This document shows positions 11,021 to 23,000 of a stretch of 64,000 nucleotides of DNA, piece by piece. This DNA is from Aurelia coerulea (lineage: Eukaryota > Cnidaria > Scyphozoa > Semaeostomeae > Ulmaridae): contig CM076956.1 of the NCBI GenBank assembly GCA_039566865.1, positions 14,643,511 to 14,707,510 of the forward strand, given 5' to 3'. Both the position numbers and the translations under genes were made by a program. A model generated the notes under the pieces. That model was not told the origin of the DNA and did no database searches. It saw only the letters and a program-made list of their open reading frames with translations. Numbering within the stretch: position 1 is the first letter of the stretch; each line of letters opens with the position of its first letter.

Positions 11021-11231
11021 ATTCTAGATCGTAGTCGTTTTATTAGTTCTCTAGATACAATATAGCTTAGCGGATACTGCATTTCATAATGAAGTTATCT
11101 TGGCCGTTATAGGTTGTAGACCTAACGCCATGTGAAGAAATGATAAAAAGAAGCAGTTTACATTGCTTTGTTATTTGACTCTGCGAAGGAGCAGTTTAAG
11201 ATTTCTATTTACATTTTACTCTTCAAATTTC

Positions 11232-11770
11232 CACAAAAGATGTATTGAAGTCACTAGCAGTTACTTTCAACAATTCCATTTAATTCCATGTTGCTTAGAA
11301 AGCAAGGTAGAGTCACTTTTAGTCACTTTTTAGTTTTTCAAGTGTAAACTTGAAATTTCCACATTTTGATGCCAAAAATGCCAAAATTGTGCTGCCCCTA
11401 AGCATGTTCATTTAAGCGTGAAATTAGAATCCATATTTCTTTTTGGTGGTATTCCGTTGAAAGCTGGGATATTTATGTACTAAATAAAGTTGATTTCGTA
11501 AAAATCGGACACTTCTGAGCCAAGAAATGAGAATTTGAATTTTGGTATTAATTAACCAATTAGAGGAAGATTTGATAAAATTGCCATGAAATTGACACTT
11601 GTAGATTTCACCAAACTTTGACCCCGATTTTCTCTGGACTCGCATGTCCGATTTAAATGAAATTTCTTTTATTTTGATGGACAACGTATCTAGTTTGGAA
11701 TAGTATGATCAGTGGTCAGAAATAAGCAATTTCATTTTTGGGTATTTCTTCCACTTGCTGGATCACTGTG
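11232..11770 (-). repeat. Right terminal inverted repeat of the Transib-type element
   Basis: A 539-bp reverse-complement copy of the left arm. Read inward it starts with the heptamer CACAGTG. It lacks the left arm's 143-bp block and 10 bases of the terminal spacer. Confidence 0.93.
11731..11770 (-). other. RSS-like right end, 13-bp spacer
   Basis: Read inward from 11770: CACAGTG, then 13 bp, then AAGAAATACCCAAAAATG. Compared with the left end exactly 10 bp are missing between heptamer and block, about one helical turn. Confidence 0.6.
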
Positions 11771-11844
11771 CACAGGGCAGGCATTTTTATGCAATAATAC
11801 ACATTAACTCGGAATGCTTTGGTTTCAGGGACATTATTCAATGC

Positions 11845-12184
11845 ACGTACTTTTTCATAAGAAACCGCTCGTAAGAAACGGTATGCTCAATTTTTCGAAA
11901 GTTAAGAAACAACCCTACCTGAATTTAGAAAGCTAAGAAACTTTTGTAATTTGCAGTATTGATGTTCCTATCACACTCAAAAATGTTTTGACAAGCAACT
12001 GTTTGGACATTGTTTTGAATGCGAATTATGTTATTTACTTGTTTTGAGATCTTTGAGATCAAAAGTGATTTCGGCATTAAAAATATAAGAAACACGTACG
12101 AAACTTTTGGTAGCAAAATGGTCCAAAAAGTTAAGAAACTGCCTACCAGCCCCGGACCTTAGTTTCTTGTAAAAAATACGTGTA
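11845..12184. mobile_element. MITE with TAAGAAAC subterminal repeats
   Basis: GCACGTACTTTTTCATAAG on the left and TTGTAAAAAATACGTG on the right are inverted, with repeated TAAGAAAC between. A 62-bp palindromic miniature of the same type lies at 51847-51908. Confidence 0.55.
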
Positions 12185-12244
12185 TTCCAAATCATTGGCT
12201 CCCAGATATACAAAGTATTTCTAATGAGGCCTGCCGCAGGAAAC

Positions 12245-12425
12245 GAGGGATGTGCCGTTCTTCAGGGTATTGTTTTCACCAATTTTATCTAGTACGGGTA
12301 TCTAAATAGGGTAATTTTTCTAGAGCTGGTTGGTTGTGAAAACATACCAAAAGGGGATCTTTTGTTAGATGGAGTCGTTGGTTAGTGCAAATTTTATGGT
12401 CAAGTCCCCCCCCCCCCCTCCAAGG
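12245..12425. mobile_element. Partial MITE related to 4679-4997
   Basis: GATGTGCCGTTCTTCAGGG, TTTTCACCAATTTT and TTTTTCTAGAGC follow the order seen in 4720-4800; a C-run end is at 12406-12419. The left terminus is absent. Confidence 0.6.
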
Positions 12426-12689
12426 ACACAGGTAGCAAAATACCATGTCTGCCCTGCGTCCATAAAAATTGTTGTAGCACAGATAAACTGTTTTCAAATG
12501 ACCCAACAACTTCGTAAAAGAGTAATGAGAGAATTCAAGACAAATGATTTTGTAAGTAGTTCTGAGTTTGTGTTAAGTTCAGTTGTTTAGTCTTTGACTT
12601 CTTATTGCTAAGTTCAATTTAGTTTTATCCGTTTTGCCAGTGTCTTTGTTAAACTTTGTAACTGCTCGTGTCTTTTTCTCAGGGTTGAT

Positions 12690-13030
12690 TTTGTTTCCTG
12701 CTTCATTTGCCACGATAGCGGATGACATCCAGTGGTCTTAGGTATCTTGGCATTACTTCTTTCCTCGATTTTCCTTTCATATCCAATATTTTCCGTATTA
12801 TTCTAGCTGTTCCAAGCAAACATGGTCTCTGCAACACGTCTACCATAAAATCCAATTATAATGTTTCTAACCATTTATCAAAGTTCTTTTTCACTGTCCC
12901 TAATGCTTCAATAACTAACGTCACTAACGTTATCACATCCACCTTCTTCGTTTTCTATATTCTTGCAATTTCATACTTTAAGTCATCGTAATGTGTGCAT
13001 TTCTCTTCTTCTTTTTTTCGATACGAGTAT
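12690..13030 (-). pseudogene. Degenerate C-terminus of the LINE seen at 1-615
   Basis: Read on the minus strand with stops ignored, the order LKYEIARI, KKVDVI, ALGTVKKNFDKW, CLLGTARIIRKILD parallels LKREIKRL, VKIVPI, ALGTIGKNFENL, CLLGTAKILRKVLD of the first element. Several stops make it dead. Confidence 0.65.
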
Positions 13031-13059
13031 CAAATGGGCAAGATGGGTCTGTTAACTTA

Positions 13060-14020
13060 TAAATTTTATCTTTCTTTTCAATTACAACTTAATCAACTCT
13101 CAACTTTTGCAGGGGTTTGTGCTTTTAGCTGTAAAGTTTTGGATCTTTCGTTGCAGTTGCGCTAACACATTCCTCTCTAGAATTCTCTAGAAATCAAAAT
13201 GTTCTACTTTTTACATCTTTGCGTAAACAACCTTGCTGTTTAGAATTTAGAGTTACTCCGCGTACAAAAGATGCACGAGAAAAGATCACAAAATGGAACG
13301 GAACGCTTCAAAAAATGTTTGCATGAGAACTAAAGCAAAGGCTGATTCACACTCAATGGAATTTTCCAAGCCGATTGGAAATCTATTGTTTACGAGAGAG
13401 ATGCTGTCAATTTGAATATAATATTGCGCGCGAAAGACCTTTTACTGTGTAATATTCCGTCCGCTCCGAAAACGAACATTCTAATGAGTAGAAATCAGCC
13501 TTAAATGTTTACACTATAACGGTACAGAACAAAACGTTTGAAAAATGTAGTCTTGATTCCAGTTTGGCGGACGAGCGAACGACGTGTAAACAGGATAGAA
13601 CAGGCCAATATCGTTCCGTTCTGTTCCGTTGTTCCATTCTTGTGTTAACGGGACCCAACGGGGGACAATATCAATGCATTTACTAAAAGAGAGCATTGCT
13701 AGATCTATAAGTGATTGTGCTTTTGCTCATTTGGGAGTTCAGCGCAACCCCCAGAAGAAAAATGGCCCACGCACAGAATTGATTGCATTCATGTCACCCA
13801 TGAGTTTTATTTAAAGCAAAGAAGAAATCATTGATTCATGGTGTTAAAAACTTGGGGTTGATTTGAGTTCTATTCAACTACGAGTCCCACTGGAGGATGT
13901 TTGGTATAAAGAGAGCCCAAAGTGAGGTCTAAAGGTTATGCAAAACAATACCATTGGTGATAAGCCGTGTTAAAGTAACATGGTTAAATTGAAACTTAAT
14001 CCGTTCTCTACAACACAACG
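13060..14020. other. Upstream region of gene B, no gene seen
   Basis: The stretch 13280-13660 has scattered GTTCCGTT/AACGGAAC motifs and a CACTCAATGGAATTTTCC segment like the MITE at 17029, so it is probably an old DNA-transposon remnant. I see no TATA box or initiator convincing enough to call a promoter for the ATG at 14023. Confidence 0.4.
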
Positions 14021-14022
14021 GC

Positions 14023-17000
14023 ATGGCAGCCCAACATGGAGGAGCTGTACCTAAGCTGCGAATTGACGAAATTTTGCCATACATCAATGAGTTCGGCAAA
14101 TTTCAAGTCGTATTCAATGCAATATTATGCTTGTTAAAAATCCCAACTGGAAATGCATTGATGATGCCCTACTTTACACACAAGGAGCCTCCATGGCGAT
14201 GCAAAACTGGTAACAATTCTAGTTGTAACCTAAATGGTACTTTCTCGCCCTCCAGCAAAGATTATTTATACAGATGCAGGATACCACGATCTGACTGGGA
14301 ATACACCCAAGGAAAAGAGTACTCAGTTGTAACTCAGGTTTGTAGACAAAGTTTTCTTGTGTACTTGTAGAGGGGTACTTCGGGGGGGTCCCAATACCGC
14401 AATACCGCACGAAAAAGACACAAAATACCGCAATACCGCACCAAAAGATAGCAAAATACCGCAAACGCTAGAAAACTAAAAACAATGCTGTTAATACAGT
14501 ATACCAGTCTGTAGCAGTTGATTCCGACCTAAATCCACCTTCCTTCATCAAAATTTGTAGTTTGGTCTATTAGATCGTAGCTAGATGTTTTGCAGACGAA
14601 AGTGTGACTTGAGAACGACGGGAAAAGATTCATTGATGCGAGGGGCATTTCACTACCAAAAAATCTCGTACACCTAAGGCAAAAATCCCTTTGTTTTCAA
14701 GGAAAATCCATTAAAAATCCGTAAAAATCCTTTTGTTCGGAAAAATCTCGTACGCTTTTCGAAGGAGTGAAATGCCCCTCGCATTGATGTGCTGTCAGTA
14801 AAATTGCATTGACGGCAGAAATTATGAATATATATACTGGGTGCGCCAAAATAAACTAGGCCCGTTTGGCCGGCCACAATAAATCGTACACTAGACCGAT
14901 TTTGAAAATTTATGACTTAATCTTTAGCAGAAAGCCTGAATTAGATTCTAGGACTTTTTGCAAATTTTTCTGTTCTCAGTTTTCAGAGCTAGAAGCGAGT
15001 TTCTTAAAATGTTCGTTTTCGAAAACACTGAGAACGATAAAAAACGTCGATCAAATCTTAAAAGACTCAACGCGAATGAACAAAGAGAAAAGTTTTTCAG
15101 GGTGATTTGAAGATTTAGTACGAACTCTCGTACAGCAGTTTACAACTGATCGATTTCTAAATCCCAAATTACCACGAACAAGTTCTCTCTTTGTCTATTC
15201 ATGTCGATTCTTTAGAAAACGTGATCGACATTTTTTGATCGTTTTCAGTGTTTTCGAAAGCTGAAATTTTAAGAAACTCGCTTCTAGCTCTAAAAGCTGA
15301 AAATGAAAAAAAATTGTAAAAAATCCTAGAGAATCTAATTCAGGCTTTTTGCCCCGTGTGCAGAGTATGGCATTTGCACACCGGAGATTTTAATAGGCTA
15401 TTCAAAATAAACAATAGAGAACAAAAGAAGTTTCTCCTTGCACACCGGAGATCTCGTCGAAAAGTACCATACTCTGCAGACTGGCTTTTTGCTAAAGATT
15501 AAGTCACAAATCTTCAAAATCGGTCCAGTGTACGATTTCTTGTGGCCTGCCAAAAAAAGTGCATAGTTTATTTGGGCGCACCCGGTAGAATATATCATTG
15601 TTTTGAATATCGATTCTGCTACATAAGGGCTGACTTTTTCGCGAATACGAGAAAATAAGTTTACTCTGGCTAACGCTTTTTTGTACACATTTCCAAATGT
15701 CGATGTTGGTTCAGATTGTTATCCAAATCTACACCAAGGTATTTGTATGATTTTTTCTCATGAATAGTTTGATTGTAGATTCTGATGTCCACGTTTGGCT
15801 GTTTGGACAACTTTTGATGTGATCCATGTAGCAGAAATTCAGTTTTACTTTCTTTCAAGCTGAGCAAGTTATTTTCATCAAGCCAGTCTGCAACTCTTTG
15901 CAGTTCATTGTTAGTTAAGTAAATGCTCTATTTCATTTGAGTTCTTTCTTGCACAATATAAAACAGTATCTTCGGCATTTAATATAATGCCAGCATCAGT
16001 GAACGGAAAATCGATGTCGTTGATTATCAGCCCAAAGAGAAGGGACCCCAGGATGGATCCTTGTGGAACATCACATGGAACCTTTTCTTCGCATGAGCTG
16101 TTGTTATCAAAGATTTCATATTGTTTCCTATTAAAGAAATAATCACCTATCCATTGTAATTCTACATCATCTATACCATAACTTGGCAATTTTTCCAGCA
16201 AGATTGCATGACGTACTGTGTCGAAGGCTTTACGGAGGTCAATATAGACAGCACCACGAAGTAGCCCTTTTTCAACGTTCTGTCTAAGCTTTTCTGATAG
16301 TAAGGTAACTGCATATGGCGTAGATCTCCCTTTTCTAAACCCAAACTGATGTGGGTACAACAGGCCATTCAATGCAAGGTACTGGGACAGTTGATTATAA
16401 ATGATCTTCTAGATAACTTTTGATAGAGCAGGAATTACCGTGATAGGCGTAATTTTCTTCAGATAGAAATGTTGCGTGCTCTCCTCCACAGGTACCTTTT
16501 CAAGGTTGAGCAGGTGGAGCAGGCACAAGGAGAGAGAGATAAGGGACCTCCCTCTCCTTCGTTTTTCTTTCCTCTATCAATTCGTCTCGAAGATGCTTGT
16601 TCTTCAACAGGAAAATGGCATTACATGAAGTTTGGATGTTAATTTTCGTACCGCATACCGCGCTGCGAAAGCACGATACCGCAATACAGCAAGTTTTTTC
16701 CGTCATTACCGCAATACCGCACAAAATTTACCCCCGATACCGCAATACCGCAAACCCCGAAGTACCCCTCCTTGTACAGCTCTGAGATCCAAAGGAAACG
16801 ACAGGATCCAGGAGACAAGGCGCGTATCAATCTCTAAAATTCTCATACACCTGAGGTAAAAATCCATTTGTTTTCAAGAGATGTTCGTAAAAAATTCCTG
16901 AAAATCCTGACAATCTCATACGCTCTGTCGAAAGAGTGATACACCCCTCATCGGGGGAAGCATAGCTATGTTGCTGTTTGTCCTTTAGTTTGCTTGATTC

Positions 17001-20000
17001 TACGAAGCATCAGACAAGGTCGCTTTAAGGCTAATTTCCAGTCAGTGGAGTTTTTTCCGAGCGGGCGGAGTTTTAGACAATAAGAGGTCGCTCAGCCGTA
17101 TTCAATTCCATAACGACATTTTCTCTCGCATGCAACAGAAATTCTGCCCGCTCGGAAAATTCCACTCCAAAATAGGTAAAATTCTTCCCAAGGGAAATAA
17201 ATTCTTCTAATATCATAAAATAAAATATCCTGCTGTAGTTCATTGTTTAAATTTTTCGTTCTTTCCAATGCATACCTCAAAAAAAATCGTGGCCATATTC
17301 ACCAATAATTTTTAATCTGTTACTCGTAGAGCTCTAACGTTTTGCGTGTTATATCTTACTAGCATTACATAAATGCAAACTTATATGTAAGATTTATACC
17401 TATTGCACTGCAAAACAAGCACAATATGTACCTCAAGTCAAAACACACAGAGAAACTCAGTGGTGGAAATTATAGAGAACTGAAGGGGCAACTCGTCCCC
17501 CCCCCCCATTTAAATAAAGTCGGAAATTTCGAAGGTGGGATCAAAACTGAAATGACGAAACACGTCACCGTCAAGAAGAAGACGTCTAAAAGCATATTCT
17601 AAACTGTTTATTCACTTCCATTTATTTTGAAAAACGAGAAGAAAGCTGTTGGGTTGTTTACGAAATAAAAAAAGGGGAGAGAGCCGAAAGAAAGAGAATA
17701 GCTAGAAATTAGCCGCAAAATAAGGACCAGAATAAAGGAACCGCCTATCCCTAGAGATGTTACAAATAACTTGCGGCTGTTGTGGCATGACTATGGTTGT
17801 GGCGTGAAGTAAATGTAAGACATGAGAAAACAAAGCGACGACAGAAACAAAAGTTATAGATCCCTGAACACGGCCTGAACCTCACTTGTATCTCGGGCAT
17901 TTTGGCAATAGAAGTACAACAGAATTTTCCTTTAGAATACAAATACGCCACTTTAAATTAACAGCCTCGTTTTGGAAATTGTTCAAAATTCTTTCATACA
18001 AAATTTTTGAGGAAGAATTCGGATTTAGCACTAAGCTTTAGCCTCATATCAAGTTTATATGTTGCTAGATGCTAACGATCGTAATGTTGATTTTATGGCG
18101 ATGTAAAGTGTGAAAACAATTGACATGGTCAAATCTCTTATACATTTTAAAAATGTACCATCGTCATAAACTCAACAACATCGCCTGCAATTTAAAGACA
18201 CGTAACAAGACTAAAGTTTGGGTGCTAAATTCGAATCTGAGCTCGAAATTTTCATGTAAACAATAGGAAGATATTTTTGATAAATTTCCAAAACGAGGCC
18301 GCTTTGAAGTGGTGTATTTTGCAAGTATGCAATCAACTTTAGAGGCTTTGCTCGGATTAAGTTGTTTGATTTTAATAGTACCTTTTCGGTGGTGACCTAT
18401 TTAGATTCATATTTGTTAAAACATCATATTAATTTTAATTTTGCAAGTAGTTGGATGGGCTTCGTATTTCTTGACAGATTCATTAATTGGATTAAGTTGC
18501 TTGATTTTGATAGCAACTTCTTCGATGGTGACGTTGCTAAATTCCATTTTGTTGAAAACATATTTTTATCATCTTAGAGTTTGCAAATTCTTGGATGAGC
18601 TTCTTATTTTTTAGCAGATTAATTAATGGATCTAGTATATCACACTTGTAGGAAGCGAATGTGAGTCATTTACAGAGGTCCCCAAACTATCTGTGATATT
18701 TGCGAAATACTGGTTGAAAATCTCTGCAATTTGAGAGTTCTGACTCAACATTTCTCCGTCTTCGATCAAAGAGATTGAAAAATCTACTTGCATTATGTCT
18801 GAAAAGAGTGGCTTTAAAGCCATCCAAAACTTATGATTGTGAGTAAAGCTTACCAAGGTCGATGTTCCTATAGTAGTCAATTTTGGCCTTATGTTGTAAT
18901 TTTACGCATTTGTTTTGTTCCTCTGATTTTTGAAAGCAATGAAATTTCCCCAACATTATTGTTGTTATACTTATTCCGCAGCTTAGTTCTATGCATGTTT
19001 TCTCCACGCAAAAACTTAGTCATGAAAGGCCCATCGTTTTCACGAATATACCTTTCTTAAAGGGGCAGTTAGACGTGACGCTGCGCGGGACATTTTCATT
19101 GTATTTTTATGAAAGGTGCTTAGGCGTAGGATCGACTCATCAATGGAGATTTTGAATGGGATTTTCGCACATTTCAATCCATCTCCATCGACGCTGTTCT
19201 AGACAATCTCAAGGATTTAATTGACAGATATTGTTCGTCTATGTCGATTTCACGTATTTGCAAAGTTATTTTGTTTATCACGAATTCCTGAAAGTTGAAA
19301 ACAGCAATCTTGCTGAAGGAACTTTGAAGCTGCGAAGAGATAATCTACAAGTCGAAGTTGGCAAGAAACTTACCAAAGAATATGGTTTTTGAGTCCGATT
19401 TATGATGCTTGGTGAAACCGAAAGGTGAATACAACCTTATCGAACACTCCTGGATTCATTGCTCAATTAATTTCGTCAGAATTACAGCGAACAAAGAGGT
19501 ACAGTAAACATGTTTTGGTATTTAGGCCTATACGAATTGGATTGTGACACGCAGAAATCTGCTACCCGCGTTTCGCGTCTGACTGCCCCTTTAATAGGTG
19601 CAAGGTTATTCACTACGCCCAATAAGTTGATTAGCCCCACCCCCTTGACAAACCCACCTTTTAAAAAGGTGGCAATCACAAGAGAAAAATCAGACAGTCC
19701 TGTTTCTATTGTGACAGTCTGTTGAAAAAGTCTTCTCTTATCTGGATCCGAACCACCAGCCTTGTTTGTATTGAAATGTCAGCTAATGCGAAAAAACAAA
19801 TGCAGATTTCGAGCAGTGCTGTTGAATAGGCCTATAACTTAGATACAGCAGAAGATGTTCAAGAGCAGTGAATGGAGGGGGCAAGGAGAAGCAGCCTCAA
19901 CCACTAACCTCAATGGGCCAAGTGGCCAAACTTCAATCGAAAAACCTGATAAATTCTTAGTATTAACCCTATCTGACATTGGGGGGGGGGGCGATTGTCT

Positions 20001-23000
20001 TCTCTTGTACTATAATTAGATAAGAAAAGATGGCTTCATTCATTTACTTCTGATATATTTTAGATTCAAAAAGATATTTTTTCTTAACAGTATGATCTAT
20101 TCTGTGGCCGTGAGCCATACAACTATCTTGCAACATCATTGGTCTTCCTTGGATGGGGTATTGGTGCATGGGTTCTTGGTTGGTTAACAGACAGGTAAAA
20201 ATATCACTGTGTTATTCGCTTCTGTCATTATTTGCTGTTGTTAGATAATGAATGGAAACCAATCGCTTCATAATTTTGTTAAGTGTGCTCTGTGAGATAA
20301 TACTAAGTCTTCTATGGTATTCATTGGATGGGGCATTGGCGTCTGGCCTGGGTGCTTGGTTGGATGACTGACAGGTGAAGAGATTCATCTTTACTACCAA
20401 AAAGTCTTGTCACTTTTGCAATTGCACCACAAACTGTTTTTAAAGATAAGGACGACTTGTCCCGAACAGCTCCTCATTAATCATTCCTGAATCCATGAGT
20501 AGTTAGCCCCCAGTCAGGGACCGCAGTTATACTTCACCATGTATGCTTCTGCGGAGGAAAGTTAATATTGCTCTACGGAGGAGATTTTGGAAGATTGAAC
20601 GAAAGGAAGAAATCGTTTCTTTTATTCCTTTTTATCTCTCTTGCTAGCTCCCCTAGGGCACCTCTGTAGCAGTAAGTCAATTTTCCTGGCAAAAACGTAA
20701 GGCTGCGGCAACCAAGCACAATTGCGGAATCTTACCACCTATTGTGAGACTGAGGCGTGTGTTACCTCGCTTGACCGGATCAAAGTGATTCAGGATCCTG
20801 GGCATGTAATTAATGCGAAAAATGAAAGTATCAGAATTGCACCAAACTCATGTTTCTAAAACGAAGATCATGAAAATTGAATAAGGGCAAGCCAAGAAAT
20901 CTTATGCCCTTGCTTTGCTAAGAAAGAAGCCTGAAGTACACTTTTTAGATATAACTTGAAATAATGCTTTCTCGGCACTAAATTGTTCGATTTGAAAAAC
21001 TTTGAAGCGGATCAACACTGTGCCAGTACAGCGCAAACCAAGGGCACCTACCTTGTAGGAAGTGTGTTTAATCCCAGTACTATACCCGTGACCAAGTACA
21101 CAGAGAAATTGGTGTCCTGTGACCCAGTCCTGTTAATCTGTGTATATCATTTTAGTTAAAAGGATTTTCAAATTCTAACTGTTAATGTTGAACAATCAAA
21201 AATCACGCTGTCTCGTTCCCTGTGGCCAGCTCGTATAACAGTTGATCTCGTATTACATCAACACCGGAATTTGAAACCACGAAGTTATTCATACGTCATC
21301 TTGACCTTGACATGATCGACTCTGTGTACTGGGTCACAGGACACCAATTATTCTACAGTACTGGGACTAAATACAGTTCCTACAAGGTAGGCGCCCTTGT
21401 GTAAACGAATTCTTAACAGTCCTTAATCCCTTCGTCCTCTTTCATAGTAGTATTGTCTCCATTTCCTCAATAGATTTGGTCGTAGAATGGTCATGTTAGT
21501 ATCGACAGTAGCAGTTATGGTATTCAATATCATCGGTGCATTCTCTCCAAGTCTCTGGATGTACGCTACGTTCCGATTTCTAACCGGTTTCTTTATCCCC
21601 GGCAATCTACTCAATTCTTATGTTGTCATTACTGAGTATGTCGGTCCTAAACTTCGCCCGTTATTTGGAAGATCACAATGGATAACTGCATGTCTCGGTA
21701 TTATCATCATGGGTGTCACTGCAATTTTTGTCAAATCATGGAAAATACTGACTATCACTGCAATGGCACCATATTTCGTCGTAATCTTGTTCTTCAGGTA
21801 AGCATCTCTTAGTTCTTCGACCATAACATGTGCATCAGTTTTTTCATAGTAATATATTGTGAGTGGGCTGGAAGTATTTCGAGCTACATAGAGCTAATTT
21901 AAGCCAACTATGCATGCCGCATCCAAGCACGGAAACCCTGGTTTAACGTTCCTTTCGAAGGATGGCGTGGTGAGTTGCGAGGTCAGGCCTTCGAGAGGTC
22001 ACCTATCGGGTGTTTCACCTCACTCGACCGAGCTTAACTTCAGTCATCTGACGGAAACTGTATGAGCCCCTTGGCCACTCACCCTGATACTTGATAAAGT
22101 AATTGTTAAATAAAGCCTTCGTTTTCTTTCTCATCGTCATTCTTCTCTCTGTTGTGATGTCTTCTCATCACCACCAAAATATTAGGCCCAAACAGAGAGA
22201 AGAATGACGATAAGAAAGGAAATGAAGGTTGTACATGACAATTACTTCATCAATTCTACCACCATACGTTGTAGCCTTTGGTGAAATCGTGCGAAGGTCG
22301 TTTTTGCGATTGTTTTATCAAATATTGAAAGATTGGACGCCAATGCTTGCTACCTGTGTTTTGAGAAATCTGGTAGATCCAATCTTAAGTTAGTTGACGA
22401 AGATGAAAGCTAGCAGAAGAGCTGGATATGAAAGGCTAGAAGTTGCCTATTTTATTGGATGAATTCGACAGGTGCGTGAATATTGTTTAGTTGTTGAACA
22501 ATAGCAACGAAGACATTTTCTTCGCCCTATTCAATAGATTACCTCCATTTAGCTCCCTTCATTCATTTTAAAGGATAATTCCGGGGTTTCTACAATTAAT
22601 GTCAAAAGCAATCTTACCAACTGCCAAACACCAATTGTGAGTTCATTCCAAGTTTCCAAGTTTTGAGATCTTTTTCTGTTGCAAATTCGTACGACATTCT
22701 TTGTAAGTTAAGCACAATGTCGTCGCCATTTTGTAAAAGTACCGATAAGGCTAGCCTCGGTTTGGAGGATCGATTGTGACGTCAGAAAGTACTTGAGAGT
22801 TTTGTGGGAAAACAGCCTCGTTCAGGTCGAAGGCAAAGTGAGCGAAATGACGTCATAGATAATGACGCAATTTCGCTCATTTCGCAGATTTAGCAGAAAG
22901 AAGAGAGAGAAGGTGAAAAAAAGTACTGCACACCATTCACAACATTGTAAGTTTCCTTTTATCAACAATTATTTCAGCCCCGGATTTGTCCTTTAAACAT

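Larger units (their letters stand above)
6505..11770 (+). mobile_element. RAG1/Transib-type DNA transposon with long inverted repeats
   Basis: The element begins CACAGTGATCCAG and ends with its complement CTGGATCACTGTG. It is flanked by the perfect 5-bp direct repeat CACAG at 6500-6504 and 11771-11775. A CACWGTG terminus plus a 5-bp duplication is the hallmark of Transib transposons and of RAG recombination signals. Inside the arms lies one plus-strand gene (7584-9720) resembling the RAG1 core. No Kelch-repeat (RAG2-like) reading frame is visible. Unlike ordinary Transib copies, as I know the family, the inverted repeats run about 540 bp. A hAT-like element at 9762-11020 has inserted between gene and right arm, so the original was about 4 kb. 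The gene is broken, so mobility would need a transposase supplied from elsewhere. Confidence 0.93.
14370..16770. mobile_element. Composite inverted-repeat element in gene B intron 1
   Basis: The ends GAGGGGTACTTCGGGG and inverted CCCCGAAGTACCCCTC are flanked by CTTGTA at 14364-14369 and 16771-16776. Subterminal zones at both ends carry ATACCGCAATACCGC repeats in opposite orientation. It starts 33 bp after the exon 1 splice site. Inside are two MITEs and a LINE fragment. Confidence 0.83.

Noticed and set aside
7200..11230. A RAG2-like partner gene inside the Transib-type element
   Set aside because: No Kelch-type repeats or long frame besides the transposase; the space to the right is filled by the nested hAT-like element.
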